Origin: a bacterium
GTDB taxonomy: Bacteria > Cyanobacteriota > Vampirovibrionia > Gastranaerophilales > Gastranaerophilaceae
Assembly: GCA_017541565.1 (NCBI GenBank)
Contig: JAFXYU010000062.1
Location: forward strand, 1 to 5,489
DNA: 5,489 bases
Direction of reading: 5' to 3'
Part shown: positions 1-5,489 of the stretch, piece by piece
Position numbering within the stretch: position 1 is the first letter of the stretch
Layout: every line of letters begins with the position of its first letter
Program-made: the position numbers and the translations under genes
The notes under the pieces: generated by a model
The model's database searches: none
The model's input: only the letters and a program-made list of their open reading frames with translations
Told to the model about the DNA's origin: nothing

Positions 1-1767
1 ATAATTCATGGAAGCAGTTTTCCTTCTGCTGACGGGGAAGATACAGGATTCGGTACATTTAATTCCAACGCGGGACACGCGCTCATAGATTATGCTTCAG
101 GGATTTTTAACGCACTCCAACTCGGACCGGCAGGAAAAACAAAATCTTCCGATTCATCACCTTATACGGGGACGATTTTCTCAGGAAACCCCTTGTTTAT
201 AGACCTTAAACAATTAACGGAGTCGAAGTGGAATAATATTTTATCCGTTGAAACTTTTATTAAAACAGTAAGCATTAACCCTAAACAAAACACCGGCAGA
301 ACTTGCTACTCATATATTTTTAATGCTCAAAATGAGGCTCTTAAAGAAGCATGGAATAATTTTAATTCAGGTAAAAAACTGAAAAAAGAGTTTGAAAAAT
401 TCAAAAAAGAAAATGCTTTCTGGCTTGATAACGACTCACTTTATGAGGCACTTTCAATTGAGAACGGCAACGACTATTGGTACATTTGGAAGAACGAAAC
501 GGATAAAAGACTCTTGAATCCTAAATCAGCAGAGGAAAAAAAGGCTTTTGCAAAAAGGATAAAAGAAATAAGAGCAAAATACTCTGACGAAATAGAATTT
601 TACTGTTTCTGTCAATTTGTTCTCGAAAGACAAAATGAAGAAACAAAGAAATACGCGCTCTCTAAGGGGATTAAGATGATTGCTGACCGTCAGGTAACGT
701 TTTCTGACAGAGATGCTTGGGCATATCAGTCTCTGTTCTTGGAAGGCTGGCTGCTCGGATGTCCGCCTGATTATTTTTCAAAAGACGGTCAGGCTTGGGG
801 ATTTCCGGTTATGGATCCTGAAAAAATGTACAATGCTGACGGTTCTTTGGGCGAAGGCGGAATTTTGATGAAAAATCTTTTCAAAAAAATGTTCAAAGAA
901 AACCCCGGCGGTGTAAGAATTGACCACATTGTCGGTTTAATTGATCCGTGGGTTTATAAATCTGGTAAAAAACCAATGTGCGAAGACGGTGCAGGAAGAC
1001 TTTATTCTTCACCCGAACATCCGGAACTTTCAAAATATGCTATTGCAACTGAGGCTGATTTGGACTGGACTCTTGAGGCTGATAAAGAAAAAAGAGTTAA
1101 AACACTTTCAGATAAACAGATTGCGCTCTATGGCAGATTGGTTGAGAAAATTGTCATAGGTGCCGCTAAAGAATGCGGTCTGGATAAAAATGCAATTGTT
1201 TGCGAAGATTTGGGAACATTAACAAACCCTGTTGCCGCTGTTATGGAAAAATACGAACTTCAGGGTATGAGATTAACCCAGTTTGTAATTCCTGAAAAAG
1301 AAGACCATCCGTACAGATGCAAAAATATTGACGAACACGTTTGGAACATGGTCGGAACTCACGACAACAACCCGATTTTGTCTTGGGCTGACAGTATGAT
1401 AAACACTCACGAAGGTTACTTGCACGCAAAGAACCTCGTTGAAGACTTGTTTGCGGAAGCGGATAACAAGGACGATATTATTGTCAGAATGACTCAAGAC
1501 AGAGATTTTCTTGCGTTTGTTAAATTGGTCGAAATTTTTGCATCAAAAGCAAGAAATGTTCAGATTTTCTTCACGGATTTCTTCCAAATAAATGAAACTT
1601 ATAATACACCGGGAACATCAGGCGATCAAAACTGGTCACTCAGACTTCCTAACAATTATAAGGATTTGAACGCAATCGATTTGAATGCTATCCTCAAACA
1701 AGCAATCCTTTCTCGCGGAAGCGAGTTTGCGTCGAAACACGCAAAACTGGTTGAGAAGCTGGGCTAG
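1..1767 (+). CDS. malQ: 4-alpha-glucanotransferase (amylomaltase, GH77), 5'-truncated by window edge
   Basis: The frame is open from base 1 to TAG at 1765-1767, giving 588 visible residues. The TTG at 193 is only an internal leucine (GNPLFIDL), so the start lies off-window. The first visible residues (IIHGSSFPSADGEDTGFG) align with the very N-terminus of GH77 enzymes, so I infer only about 10-20 residues are missing. Seen: the substrate-loop motif PPDYFS with GQAWG (residues 255-265), the nucleophile motif RIDH (Asp308), the acid/base motif CEDLG (Glu402), THDN with the third catalytic Asp455, and the C-terminal motif PGTSGDQNWSLRLP (537-550). All three catalytic carboxylates are present. The family transfers alpha-1,4-glucan segments between maltodextrins in the cytoplasm, for glycogen or maltose use. 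Oddities: the protein is longer than the compact ~500-residue enzymes, with an extra ~47 residues between Asp308 and Glu402, and THDN is followed by NP rather than the common DT. The symbol is by family; the exact substrate is unknown. Confidence 0.93.
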   Translation: MIHGSSFPSADGEDTGFGTFNSNAGHALIDYASGIFNALQLGPAGKTKSSDSSPYTGTIFSGNPLFIDLKQLTESKWNNILSVETFIKTVSINPKQNTGRTCYSYIFNAQNEALKEAWNNFNSGKKLKKEFEKFKKENAFWLDNDSLYEALSIENGNDYWYIWKNETDKRLLNPKSAEEKKAFAKRIKEIRAKYSDEIEFYCFCQFVLERQNEETKKYALSKGIKMIADRQVTFSDRDAWAYQSLFLEGWLLGCPPDYFSKDGQAWGFPVMDPEKMYNADGSLGEGGILMKNLFKKMFKENPGGVRIDHIVGLIDPWVYKSGKKPMCEDGAGRLYSSPEHPELSKYAIATEADLDWTLEADKEKRVKTLSDKQIALYGRLVEKIVIGAAKECGLDKNAIVCEDLGTLTNPVAAVMEKYELQGMRLTQFVIPEKEDHPYRCKNIDEHVWNMVGTHDNNPILSWADSMINTHEGYLHAKNLVEDLFAEADNKDDIIVRMTQDRDFLAFVKLVEIFASKARNVQIFFTDFFQINETYNTPGTSGDQNWSLRLPNNYKDLNAIDLNAILKQAILSRGSEFASKHAKLVEKLG

Positions 1768-1789
1768 GCAAATTTAAGATTATTAAAGA

Positions 1790-1827
1790 AGCAGGGTACG
1801 TCCTTTTGACGCACCCTGCTTTTGTTT
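1790..1827 (+). terminator. Rho-independent terminator of malQ
   Basis: The hairpin begins 22 bases after the malQ stop. Arm AGCAGGGT (1790-1797) pairs with ACCCTGCT (1813-1820), and CGTC (1799-1802) pairs with GACG (1808-1811). There is one A/C mismatch (1798/1812) and a 5-base loop. The interrupted T-run TTTTGTTT (1820-1827) follows directly. On the opposite strand the stem is followed only by CTTT and then mixed sequence, so it could act as a weaker backstop for transcripts coming from pld. Confidence 0.87.
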
Positions 1828-1829
1828 CA

Positions 1830-1979
1830 TTAATCTGGTAGTCTTGCTTCGAGGCGGAACTTGGGATTATTCATAAATTTTGTATTTATTATTTCCGCCG
1901 ACCATATATTAAAAGTCTTTCGCTTCCTTTCTTCAGAAAGGAAGATGTTTATTATCAAATTACTGACATCCTTTATCAT
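1830..1979 (-). CDS. Possible small ORF overlapping the 3' end of pld (doubtful)
   Basis: This is a 49-codon minus-strand frame: ATG at 1979-1977, TAA at 1832-1830. Its start lies inside the last codons of pld in another frame. An alternative TTG start at 1958-1956, one base after the pld stop, has AAGGA about 10 bases upstream and would give 42 codons and possible translational coupling to pld. The N-terminal half is hydrophobic then basic (LSEERKRK). The end reads NNPKFRLEARLPD, which looks protein-like rather than random. The stop falls about 10 bases before the malQ terminator stem. I recognise no family. Against it: it is short, a hairpin (1923-1944) lies within it, and the ATG has no ribosome site. 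It may be chance, a degraded gene end, or part of a dispersed repeat. Confidence 0.25.
   Translation of the reverse strand: MIKDVSNLIINIFLSEERKRKTFNIWSAEIINTKFMNNPKFRLEARLPD
1923..1944 (-). terminator. Hairpin just downstream of pld, candidate weak terminator
   Basis: A perfect 9-bp inverted repeat, CTTCCTTTC / GAAAGGAAG, with a 4-base loop (TTCA on the + strand), lies 15 bases past the pld stop. On the pld strand the stem is not followed directly by T residues: CGAAAGA comes first, then CTTTTAATAT. The U-tract is therefore displaced and termination would be weak. The position suits a pld 3' end, and the malQ terminator stem further on could act as a second stop. It may instead only protect the 3' end of the mRNA, or be a by-product of the small frame it lies in. 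Confidence 0.4.
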
Positions 1980-3636
1980 CGGCGTCTGTCATACCGTCGT
2001 AGTTGTTATCGATTTTGTCTGTGCAGGAGCCTATGGAGTCTTTGCCTTCAGCGCGCGGGGTATATTTGAGCCATCTGTCCGGAATTTTGTTCCATTGGTA
2101 GAGGAAGAACTCTCGGCAGAACTTTGCCGCATCAGGTGAATTTAGTATAACCATGTTTTCATCATTTTTGTTATTACCGCTGTTGGAAAAATTCATTGAG
2201 CCTGTAATCAAGTATTCATCATCGACAATTATTGTCTTTGAGTGCATTTTTCCTGCGTAGTTTTCGGCTTTGACCGGAATGCCTGAGTTGCGGAGTACAA
2301 CGTGTTTTGAGTGTTTGGTTGAAGCATTTAGGGCATCAACAATAATTTTTACTTCGACTCCTCTGGATTTTGCCTTAATAAGTTCGTCTGTAATTTGTCT
2401 TTCCGTGATAACGAATGCGGGAATGTATATATATTTTTTAGCGTTTCTGATAATAGGCAAAACTCCGTTTTCAATCGGTTTGTCTTGTGGTGCAAAAAAG
2501 ATTTTTACTTTTTGAGCGGATTTATTTGGGGTTGAAGTTTTGTCGTTATGAAATTTCCCTGCGTACATTTGTTCAAATTCCTGAGTATAAATTTTTGCGA
2601 TTTCGGGTGATTTAAGAACGACAATCATGTTTGAATTATAGCCGGACATGTCGGTATGCGAAAGGTTTGCCGAGCCTGTGATAACTGTTCTTTTATCAAA
2701 GATATAAAACTTGTTATGCATAGTATTATTGACTTCCGGTGAAGAACTATCGCTGATATTGTTTGTAATCAGTTTGGTAAAAATTTCCGTATCAGGGTAT
2801 ATATTTCCGCCTTTTTTATCAATGTCATAAACCATCCTGATTTTTACACCTCGGTTTTGTGCCGATTTTATTGCTTTTTCTATTGCGGGAGTAGAGGAAT
2901 ACCCATAAATTGCTATATCAAGAGTGTTTTTGGTTTGGTTAATGTTGTTCAGTATTTCTTTACAGATGTCGGAAGAGCAATTTCTGTCCGGAATGAGTTT
3001 TGAAGTAGAATCCGATAGAATTATTTTAATGTTTCCCAAATTGAGTACTTGATTTTTTTGTACCGATGGATTTTCATTCTTCTTTTCTTGTGTTTTAACG
3101 TGGCTTTTTCTCACTACTATATAGTTTTTGAGTCTGTTTGCATCGGTTTTAGAGATTGGGTAAATTGTATCCGTATCCAAATCAACGAGTACAAATTTTC
3201 CTTTCCTTATTGTTTTGAGTTGTTTCTCAAACGCTTTATCGTTCGTGGGTTTGCCATTTTTGAGGCAATAGGGCGAGTTTTCAAAACGGGTTTTGTATCC
3301 GAATCTATAGTATATAATATCACCGTCAGAAAGTTTAACTTTTCTCAGATAAAGAAGGTTTTTAGCCCAGTATTTCCCAAAACAGCCCAAGATGAATGCC
3401 TCGTCTTCATTTATTGAAAGTTTAGATGCATAATCTTTATTCTTTGAGGAATAATAAGAGTCAAAAGTATCAAGTTCTTTAAACGAAAAATTTTCTTCGT
3501 TCAAGGTTATATTGTTTGCTGATAAGACATTTTCTACAACTACAACGTTGCCCGACTTGTTAACAGCAAGAATTGCAAAAAGCATTATTAGAATAAAAGT
3601 TGCGGCAAAAATTTTTTTTGACTTATCCGATAACAT
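1960..3636 (-). CDS. Secreted/membrane-anchored phospholipase D-like (HKD) protein with C-terminal calcium-type motif
   Basis: The product is 558 residues. An N-terminal signal peptide or anchor is visible: Lys7-Lys8, then a hydrophobic run at about 9-25. Residues ~45-178 form a region I cannot assign, and 179-196 is a Lys/Asn/Gln-rich linker. Two complete HKD motifs follow in the form HxKx4Dx6GSxN: His307/Lys309/Asp314 with GSAN (321-324), and His465/Lys467/Asp472 with GSMN (479-482). Two motifs in one chain form the usual PLD-superfamily active site, which cleaves or transfers phosphodiester bonds (phospholipid, nucleic acid or cardiolipin synthesis). The substrate cannot be read from sequence. 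The tail (538-557) is Cys-flanked and Asp-rich (CTDKIDNNYDG, then DADDKGC), resembling the MopE-type putative metal-binding motif of secreted proteins. The start is the only ATG/GTG/TTG after the in-frame stop at 3672-3670 that precedes the signal sequence, and it has no Shine-Dalgarno. It is transcribed divergently from pgk, with no partner gene in view. Confidence 0.93.
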   Translation of the reverse strand: MLSDKSKKIFAATFILIMLFAILAVNKSGNVVVVENVLSANNITLNEENFSFKELDTFDSYYSSKNKDYASKLSINEDEAFILGCFGKYWAKNLLYLRKVKLSDGDIIYYRFGYKTRFENSPYCLKNGKPTNDKAFEKQLKTIRKGKFVLVDLDTDTIYPISKTDANRLKNYIVVRKSHVKTQEKKNENPSVQKNQVLNLGNIKIILSDSTSKLIPDRNCSSDICKEILNNINQTKNTLDIAIYGYSSTPAIEKAIKSAQNRGVKIRMVYDIDKKGGNIYPDTEIFTKLITNNISDSSSPEVNNTMHNKFYIFDKRTVITGSANLSHTDMSGYNSNMIVVLKSPEIAKIYTQEFEQMYAGKFHNDKTSTPNKSAQKVKIFFAPQDKPIENGVLPIIRNAKKYIYIPAFVITERQITDELIKAKSRGVEVKIIVDALNASTKHSKHVVLRNSGIPVKAENYAGKMHSKTIIVDDEYLITGSMNFSNSGNNKNDENMVILNSPDAAKFCREFFLYQWNKIPDRWLKYTPRAEGKDSIGSCTDKIDNNYDGMTDADDKGCQ

Positions 3637-3645
3637 AAATATTAT

Positions 3646-3654
3646 ATTATCACA
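3646..3654 (-). promoter_or_regulatory. Candidate extended -10 promoter for pld
   Basis: On the minus strand, TGTGATAAT (3654-3646) matches an extended -10 element (TGn plus GATAAT). A TTGAAT at 3677-3672 could be a -35, but the 20-base spacing is too long to be convincing. The expected transcription start is near 3639, only a few bases before the pld ATG. A second TATAAT (3646-3641) would place the start at or inside the ATG. Either choice leaves almost no 5' leader, in line with the missing ribosome-binding site. Confidence 0.4.
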
Positions 3655-3672
3655 ATTTCTGAATCTGTTTTA

Positions 3673-3701
3673 TTCAAAATTTGTTATGTTTTGCATATAA
3701 T
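3673..3701 (+). promoter_or_regulatory. Predicted sigma-70-type promoter of pgk
   Basis: A consensus -10, TATAAT (3696-3701), is preceded at a 17-base spacing by TTCAAA (3673-3678), a 4/6 match to the -35 consensus. The predicted transcription start near 3708 gives a leader of about 38 bases before the pgk ATG, enough for the visible ribosome-binding site. The region is AT-rich throughout, so chance matches are possible, but the spacing and the exact -10 support the call. Confidence 0.62.
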
Positions 3702-3731
3702 ATTCATGCAATTTAGATTTTCTAAAATAAG

Positions 3732-3737
3732 AAAGGA
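3732..3737 (+). promoter_or_regulatory. Shine-Dalgarno site of pgk
   Basis: AAAGGA at 3732-3737 ends 8 bases before the ATG at 3746, which is good spacing and fixes the pgk start. The divergent pld has no such site, so the two genes probably differ in how translation begins. Confidence 0.78.
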
Positions 3738-3745
3738 AAGCAGAT

Positions 3746-4942
3746 ATGAAAAAATCAATCAAAGATTTAGGCGACATTAGAGGGAAAAAAGCACTCGTAA
3801 GAGTTGATATAAATGTACCTCTTGATGAAAACAAAAATGTAACTGACGATACCCGTATTCAGGCAATCGTTCCTACGGTTAGTTTCTTGAAAGAAAAAGG
3901 TGCAAAAGTTATTCTTATGGCACATTTGGGAAGACCGAAAGGTGAAAAGAATCCTGAATTTACACTGGAGCCTGTTGCAAAATATATGGCTAAAGTTTGC
4001 GGTGAAGAAATTGTATTTATTCCTTCTGTAGAAGAAGCAGCACCTTATGTTGAAAAACTCGCAGAAGGTCAGATTGCTTTACTGGAAAACATCCGTTACT
4101 ACAAAGCGGAAGAAGCAAAAGACGACGATATGACTTTTGCTCAAGAACTTGCAAAGTTAGGTGATTTCTATGTAAATGACGCATTCGGTGCAGCGCACAG
4201 AAACCACACTTCAACTGCAAAGTTGGCTAAGATTCTTAAACCTGCAGTTTCGGGTTTGTTGATGGAAAAGGAAATCAGATGCTTATCTCAGGCACTCGAT
4301 AATCCGACTCGTCCGTTTACGGCAATCGTTGGCGGCGCAAAGGTTTCTTCAAAAATCGGTGTTTTGGAAAATCTTTTGGACAAAGTTGACAATATGATAA
4401 TCGGTGGCGGCATGGCTTATACATTCGTAAAAGCAAACGGCGGTAAAATCGGTAACTCAATTTGCGAAGATGATCAAATCGAAACAGCAAAAGCCATTGA
4501 AGCAAAGGCTGCTGCTAAAGGTGTTAAACTCGTTATGGCAACTGACGTTCTCGTAACTGATGATTTTTCGGGTAACGGAACTAACAAGTTTGTTAAGATT
4601 AGCGAAATTCCTGACGGATTTGAAGGTGTTGACGCTGGCGAAGATTCAAGAAAAGCATTTGCGGAAGTTATCAAGGCTTCAAAAACAATTCTTATGAACG
4701 GACCTGTCGGTGCATTTGAAAATCCGAAATTCGCTGAAGGTACAAAAGCAGTTCTTGCTGCTGTTGTTGAAGCAACCAAAAACGGTGCAACATCCGTAAT
4801 CGGCGGCGGTGATTCAGTAAGTGCAGCGAAGAAATTCTTTAAAGCGGAAGACTTTACTCACGTTTCTACGGGCGGCGGTGCTTCTTTGGAATTTATCGAA
4901 GGTAAAGTACTCCCCGGCGTTGCGGCATTGGATGATAAGTAA
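3746..4942 (+). CDS. pgk: Phosphoglycerate kinase
   Basis: This complete 398-residue protein has the usual bacterial PGK length. It catalyses 1,3-bisphosphoglycerate + ADP to 3-phosphoglycerate + ATP in cytosolic glycolysis, and the reverse in gluconeogenesis. Seen: the PGK signature RVDINVP (19-25); substrate-binding basic residues Arg37 (TDDTR), His60/Arg63 (HLGRP), Arg117 (ENIRYY) and Arg152 (AAHR); the nucleotide-domain motif GGAKVSSKIG with Lys199 and Lys203; NGPVGAFE (318-325), where many family members have GPMGVFE; the phosphate-loop stretch GGGDS (353-357); and STGGGAS near the C-terminus. No key residue is missing. The ending LPGVAALDDK closely resembles cyanobacterial PGKs, which I use as a weak phylum hint. 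The start is supported by the ribosome-binding site and by homology from residue 4 on. It has its own promoter and terminator, so it appears monocistronic rather than in a gap-pgk-tpi operon, at least as far as the window shows. Confidence 0.98.
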   Translation: MKKSIKDLGDIRGKKALVRVDINVPLDENKNVTDDTRIQAIVPTVSFLKEKGAKVILMAHLGRPKGEKNPEFTLEPVAKYMAKVCGEEIVFIPSVEEAAPYVEKLAEGQIALLENIRYYKAEEAKDDDMTFAQELAKLGDFYVNDAFGAAHRNHTSTAKLAKILKPAVSGLLMEKEIRCLSQALDNPTRPFTAIVGGAKVSSKIGVLENLLDKVDNMIIGGGMAYTFVKANGGKIGNSICEDDQIETAKAIEAKAAAKGVKLVMATDVLVTDDFSGNGTNKFVKISEIPDGFEGVDAGEDSRKAFAEVIKASKTILMNGPVGAFENPKFAEGTKAVLAAVVEATKNGATSVIGGGDSVSAAKKFFKAEDFTHVSTGGGASLEFIEGKVLPGVAALDDK

Positions 4943-4979
4943 ACCTTTTCAAAGAGGAATTTTGAATCGAATGATAATT

Positions 4980-5009
4980 AAATGCGGTGCAATTTGCACC
5001 GCATTTTTT
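4980..5009. terminator. Bidirectional Rho-independent terminator between pgk and rimO
   Basis: A perfect 12-bp stem pairs AAATGCGGTGCA (4980-4991) with TGCACCGCATTT (4995-5006) around a 3-base loop. On the + strand it runs into a six-T tract (5004-5009), 37 bases after the pgk stop. On the minus strand the stem also ends in TTT followed by AATTAT, 8 bases past the rimO stop. It therefore probably ends both convergent transcripts, more strongly for pgk. Confidence 0.92.
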
Positions 5010-5014
5010 ATATT

Positions 5015-5489
5015 TTATATTTCTCCGATTAGGTCGTATTCTGTTGCATCAATGATTTTGACTTGTTCGATATCTCCGGGAACGACCGGTTTATCGGCTT
5101 TTATACTCACGATTCCGTCGATTTCCGGAGCATCAAATTCGCTTCTTGCTACAATTTCTCCGTCATCTGAGAATGCTTCTATTATGCAGGGAATTGTTTT
5201 TCCTATGAAATTTCTGTTTCTTTCCAAAGATATTTCCTGCTGAATTTCCATAAGTTTGTTGAACCTTGCTTTAGCAACTTTAGCGGGAACTTGCGGTTTC
5301 ATATTGTAAGAGGGTGTTCCTTTTTCTCTTGAATATGTGAAAACTCCGACACGGTCAAATTTTACATTTTTTATAAATTCAGCCAAATGTTCAAAATGTT
5401 CTTCCGTTTCATTAGGATATCCGACAATAAAAGTCGTTCTTATTGAAACATTAGGGATTCGTTTTCTGATATTTTCAACCAGTTCTTTA
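5015..5489 (-). CDS. rimO: Ribosomal protein S12 methylthiotransferase RimO, C-terminal part (5' end off-window)
   Basis: The minus-strand frame is open from the window edge to TAA at 5017-5015, giving 157 residues. The TTG at 5386-5384 is an internal leucine, not a start, because the family sequence continues upstream (SIRTTFIVGYPNETEEHFEH). RimO is a radical-SAM enzyme that adds a methylthio group to the conserved aspartate of ribosomal protein S12. Seen: the end of the radical-SAM barrel (RTTFIVGYPNETEE), the RimO-type stretch FDRVGVFTYSREKGTPSY, a linker helix (LMEIQQEISLERN), and a TRAM domain from about visible residue 95 (IGKT), with DAPEIDG and the terminal EYDLIGE. These favour RimO over its tRNA-modifying relative MiaB. 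The N-terminal MTTase domain and the CxxxCxxC cluster lie off-window. About two thirds of a usual ~430-440-residue protein is missing. It converges with pgk at a 72-bp gap. Confidence 0.94.
   Translation of the reverse strand, partial: KELVENIRKRIPNVSIRTTFIVGYPNETEEHFEHLAEFIKNVKFDRVGVFTYSREKGTPSYNMKPQVPAKVAKARFNKLMEIQQEISLERNRNFIGKTIPCIIEAFSDDGEIVARSEFDAPEIDGIVSIKADKPVVPGDIEQVKIIDATEYDLIGEI

Noticed and set aside
193..195. TTG at 193 as the start of malQ
   Set aside because: The frame is open upstream to base 1, and those 64 residues carry GH77 N-terminal sequence (LGPAGKT, SPYTGTIFSGNP).
1712..1725. Stem CTCGC/GCGAG with a GGAA (GNRA-type) loop near the end of malQ
   Set aside because: It lies inside the coding sequence, has only five pairs and no T-run, and is probably a coincidence of codons.
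1853..1899. Inverted repeat GGCGGAA / TTCCGCC separated by 33 bases
   Set aside because: The arms are only 7 bp with a long loop and no other signal. It stands out because of its GC content but is not enough to call an element.
1861..2139. 92-codon plus-strand frame from TTG across the end of pld
   Set aside because: It is antisense to the PLD C-terminus, with no ribosome site and no family resemblance.
3049..3417. 122-codon plus-strand hydrophobic frame opposite pld
   Set aside because: The Phe/Ile-rich composition is what the antisense of Lys/Asn-rich codons gives. The pld frame has two intact HKD motifs and a signal sequence.
4474..4779. 101-codon minus-strand frame inside pgk
   Set aside because: It lies entirely antisense to highly conserved PGK codons, its Ala/Ser-rich translation mirrors them, and it has no ribosome site of its own.
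4971..5243. Reading frame beginning ATG at 4971 after an AGAGG sequence
   Set aside because: It would have to read through the 12-bp pgk/rimO terminator stem and then runs antisense to well-conserved RimO codons. The purine-rich stretch is 13 bases from the ATG, so the spacing is also poor.
5384..5386. TTG at 5386 as the start of a short separate gene
   Set aside because: The upstream in-frame residues continue the RimO radical-SAM barrel to the window edge.

Overview
The window is a compact, AT-rich bacterial chromosomal segment with housekeeping genes and no sign of phage, transposon, CRISPR or RNA-gene content. From left to right it holds the 3' part of a GH77 4-alpha-glucanotransferase gene (malQ, +, cut by the left edge), a secreted or membrane-anchored phospholipase D-like (HKD) protein (-), a complete phosphoglycerate kinase gene (pgk, +), and the 3' part of rimO, the ribosomal protein S12 methylthiotransferase (-, cut by the right edge).

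The organism is inferred, not proven. The low GC, the cyanobacterial-looking PGK C-terminus (ending LPGVAALDDK) and the divergent MalQ would fit a non-photosynthetic cyanobacterial relative such as gut Gastranaerophilales/Melainabacteria. A genome-level placement would be needed to settle this.

The gene order alternates in strand. malQ and pld converge over about 190 bp that holds a strong terminator for malQ, a weaker hairpin just after pld, and a doubtful 42-49 codon reading frame. pld and pgk diverge from a 109-bp region with a recognisable promoter for each. pgk and rimO converge on one perfect 12-bp hairpin that can serve both strands. Each gene therefore looks like its own transcription unit within the window.

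Functionally, malQ (maltodextrin/glycogen remodelling) and pgk (lower glycolysis) both belong to central carbon metabolism. rimO is a translation-related modification enzyme, and the PLD protein is an envelope or extracellular enzyme unrelated to its neighbours. I see no multi-gene novel system. The points most worth a second look are the PLD protein's calcium-type C-terminal tail and unassigned N-terminal region, an insertion between the catalytic residues of MalQ, the nearly leaderless pld start, and the small frame downstream of pld.
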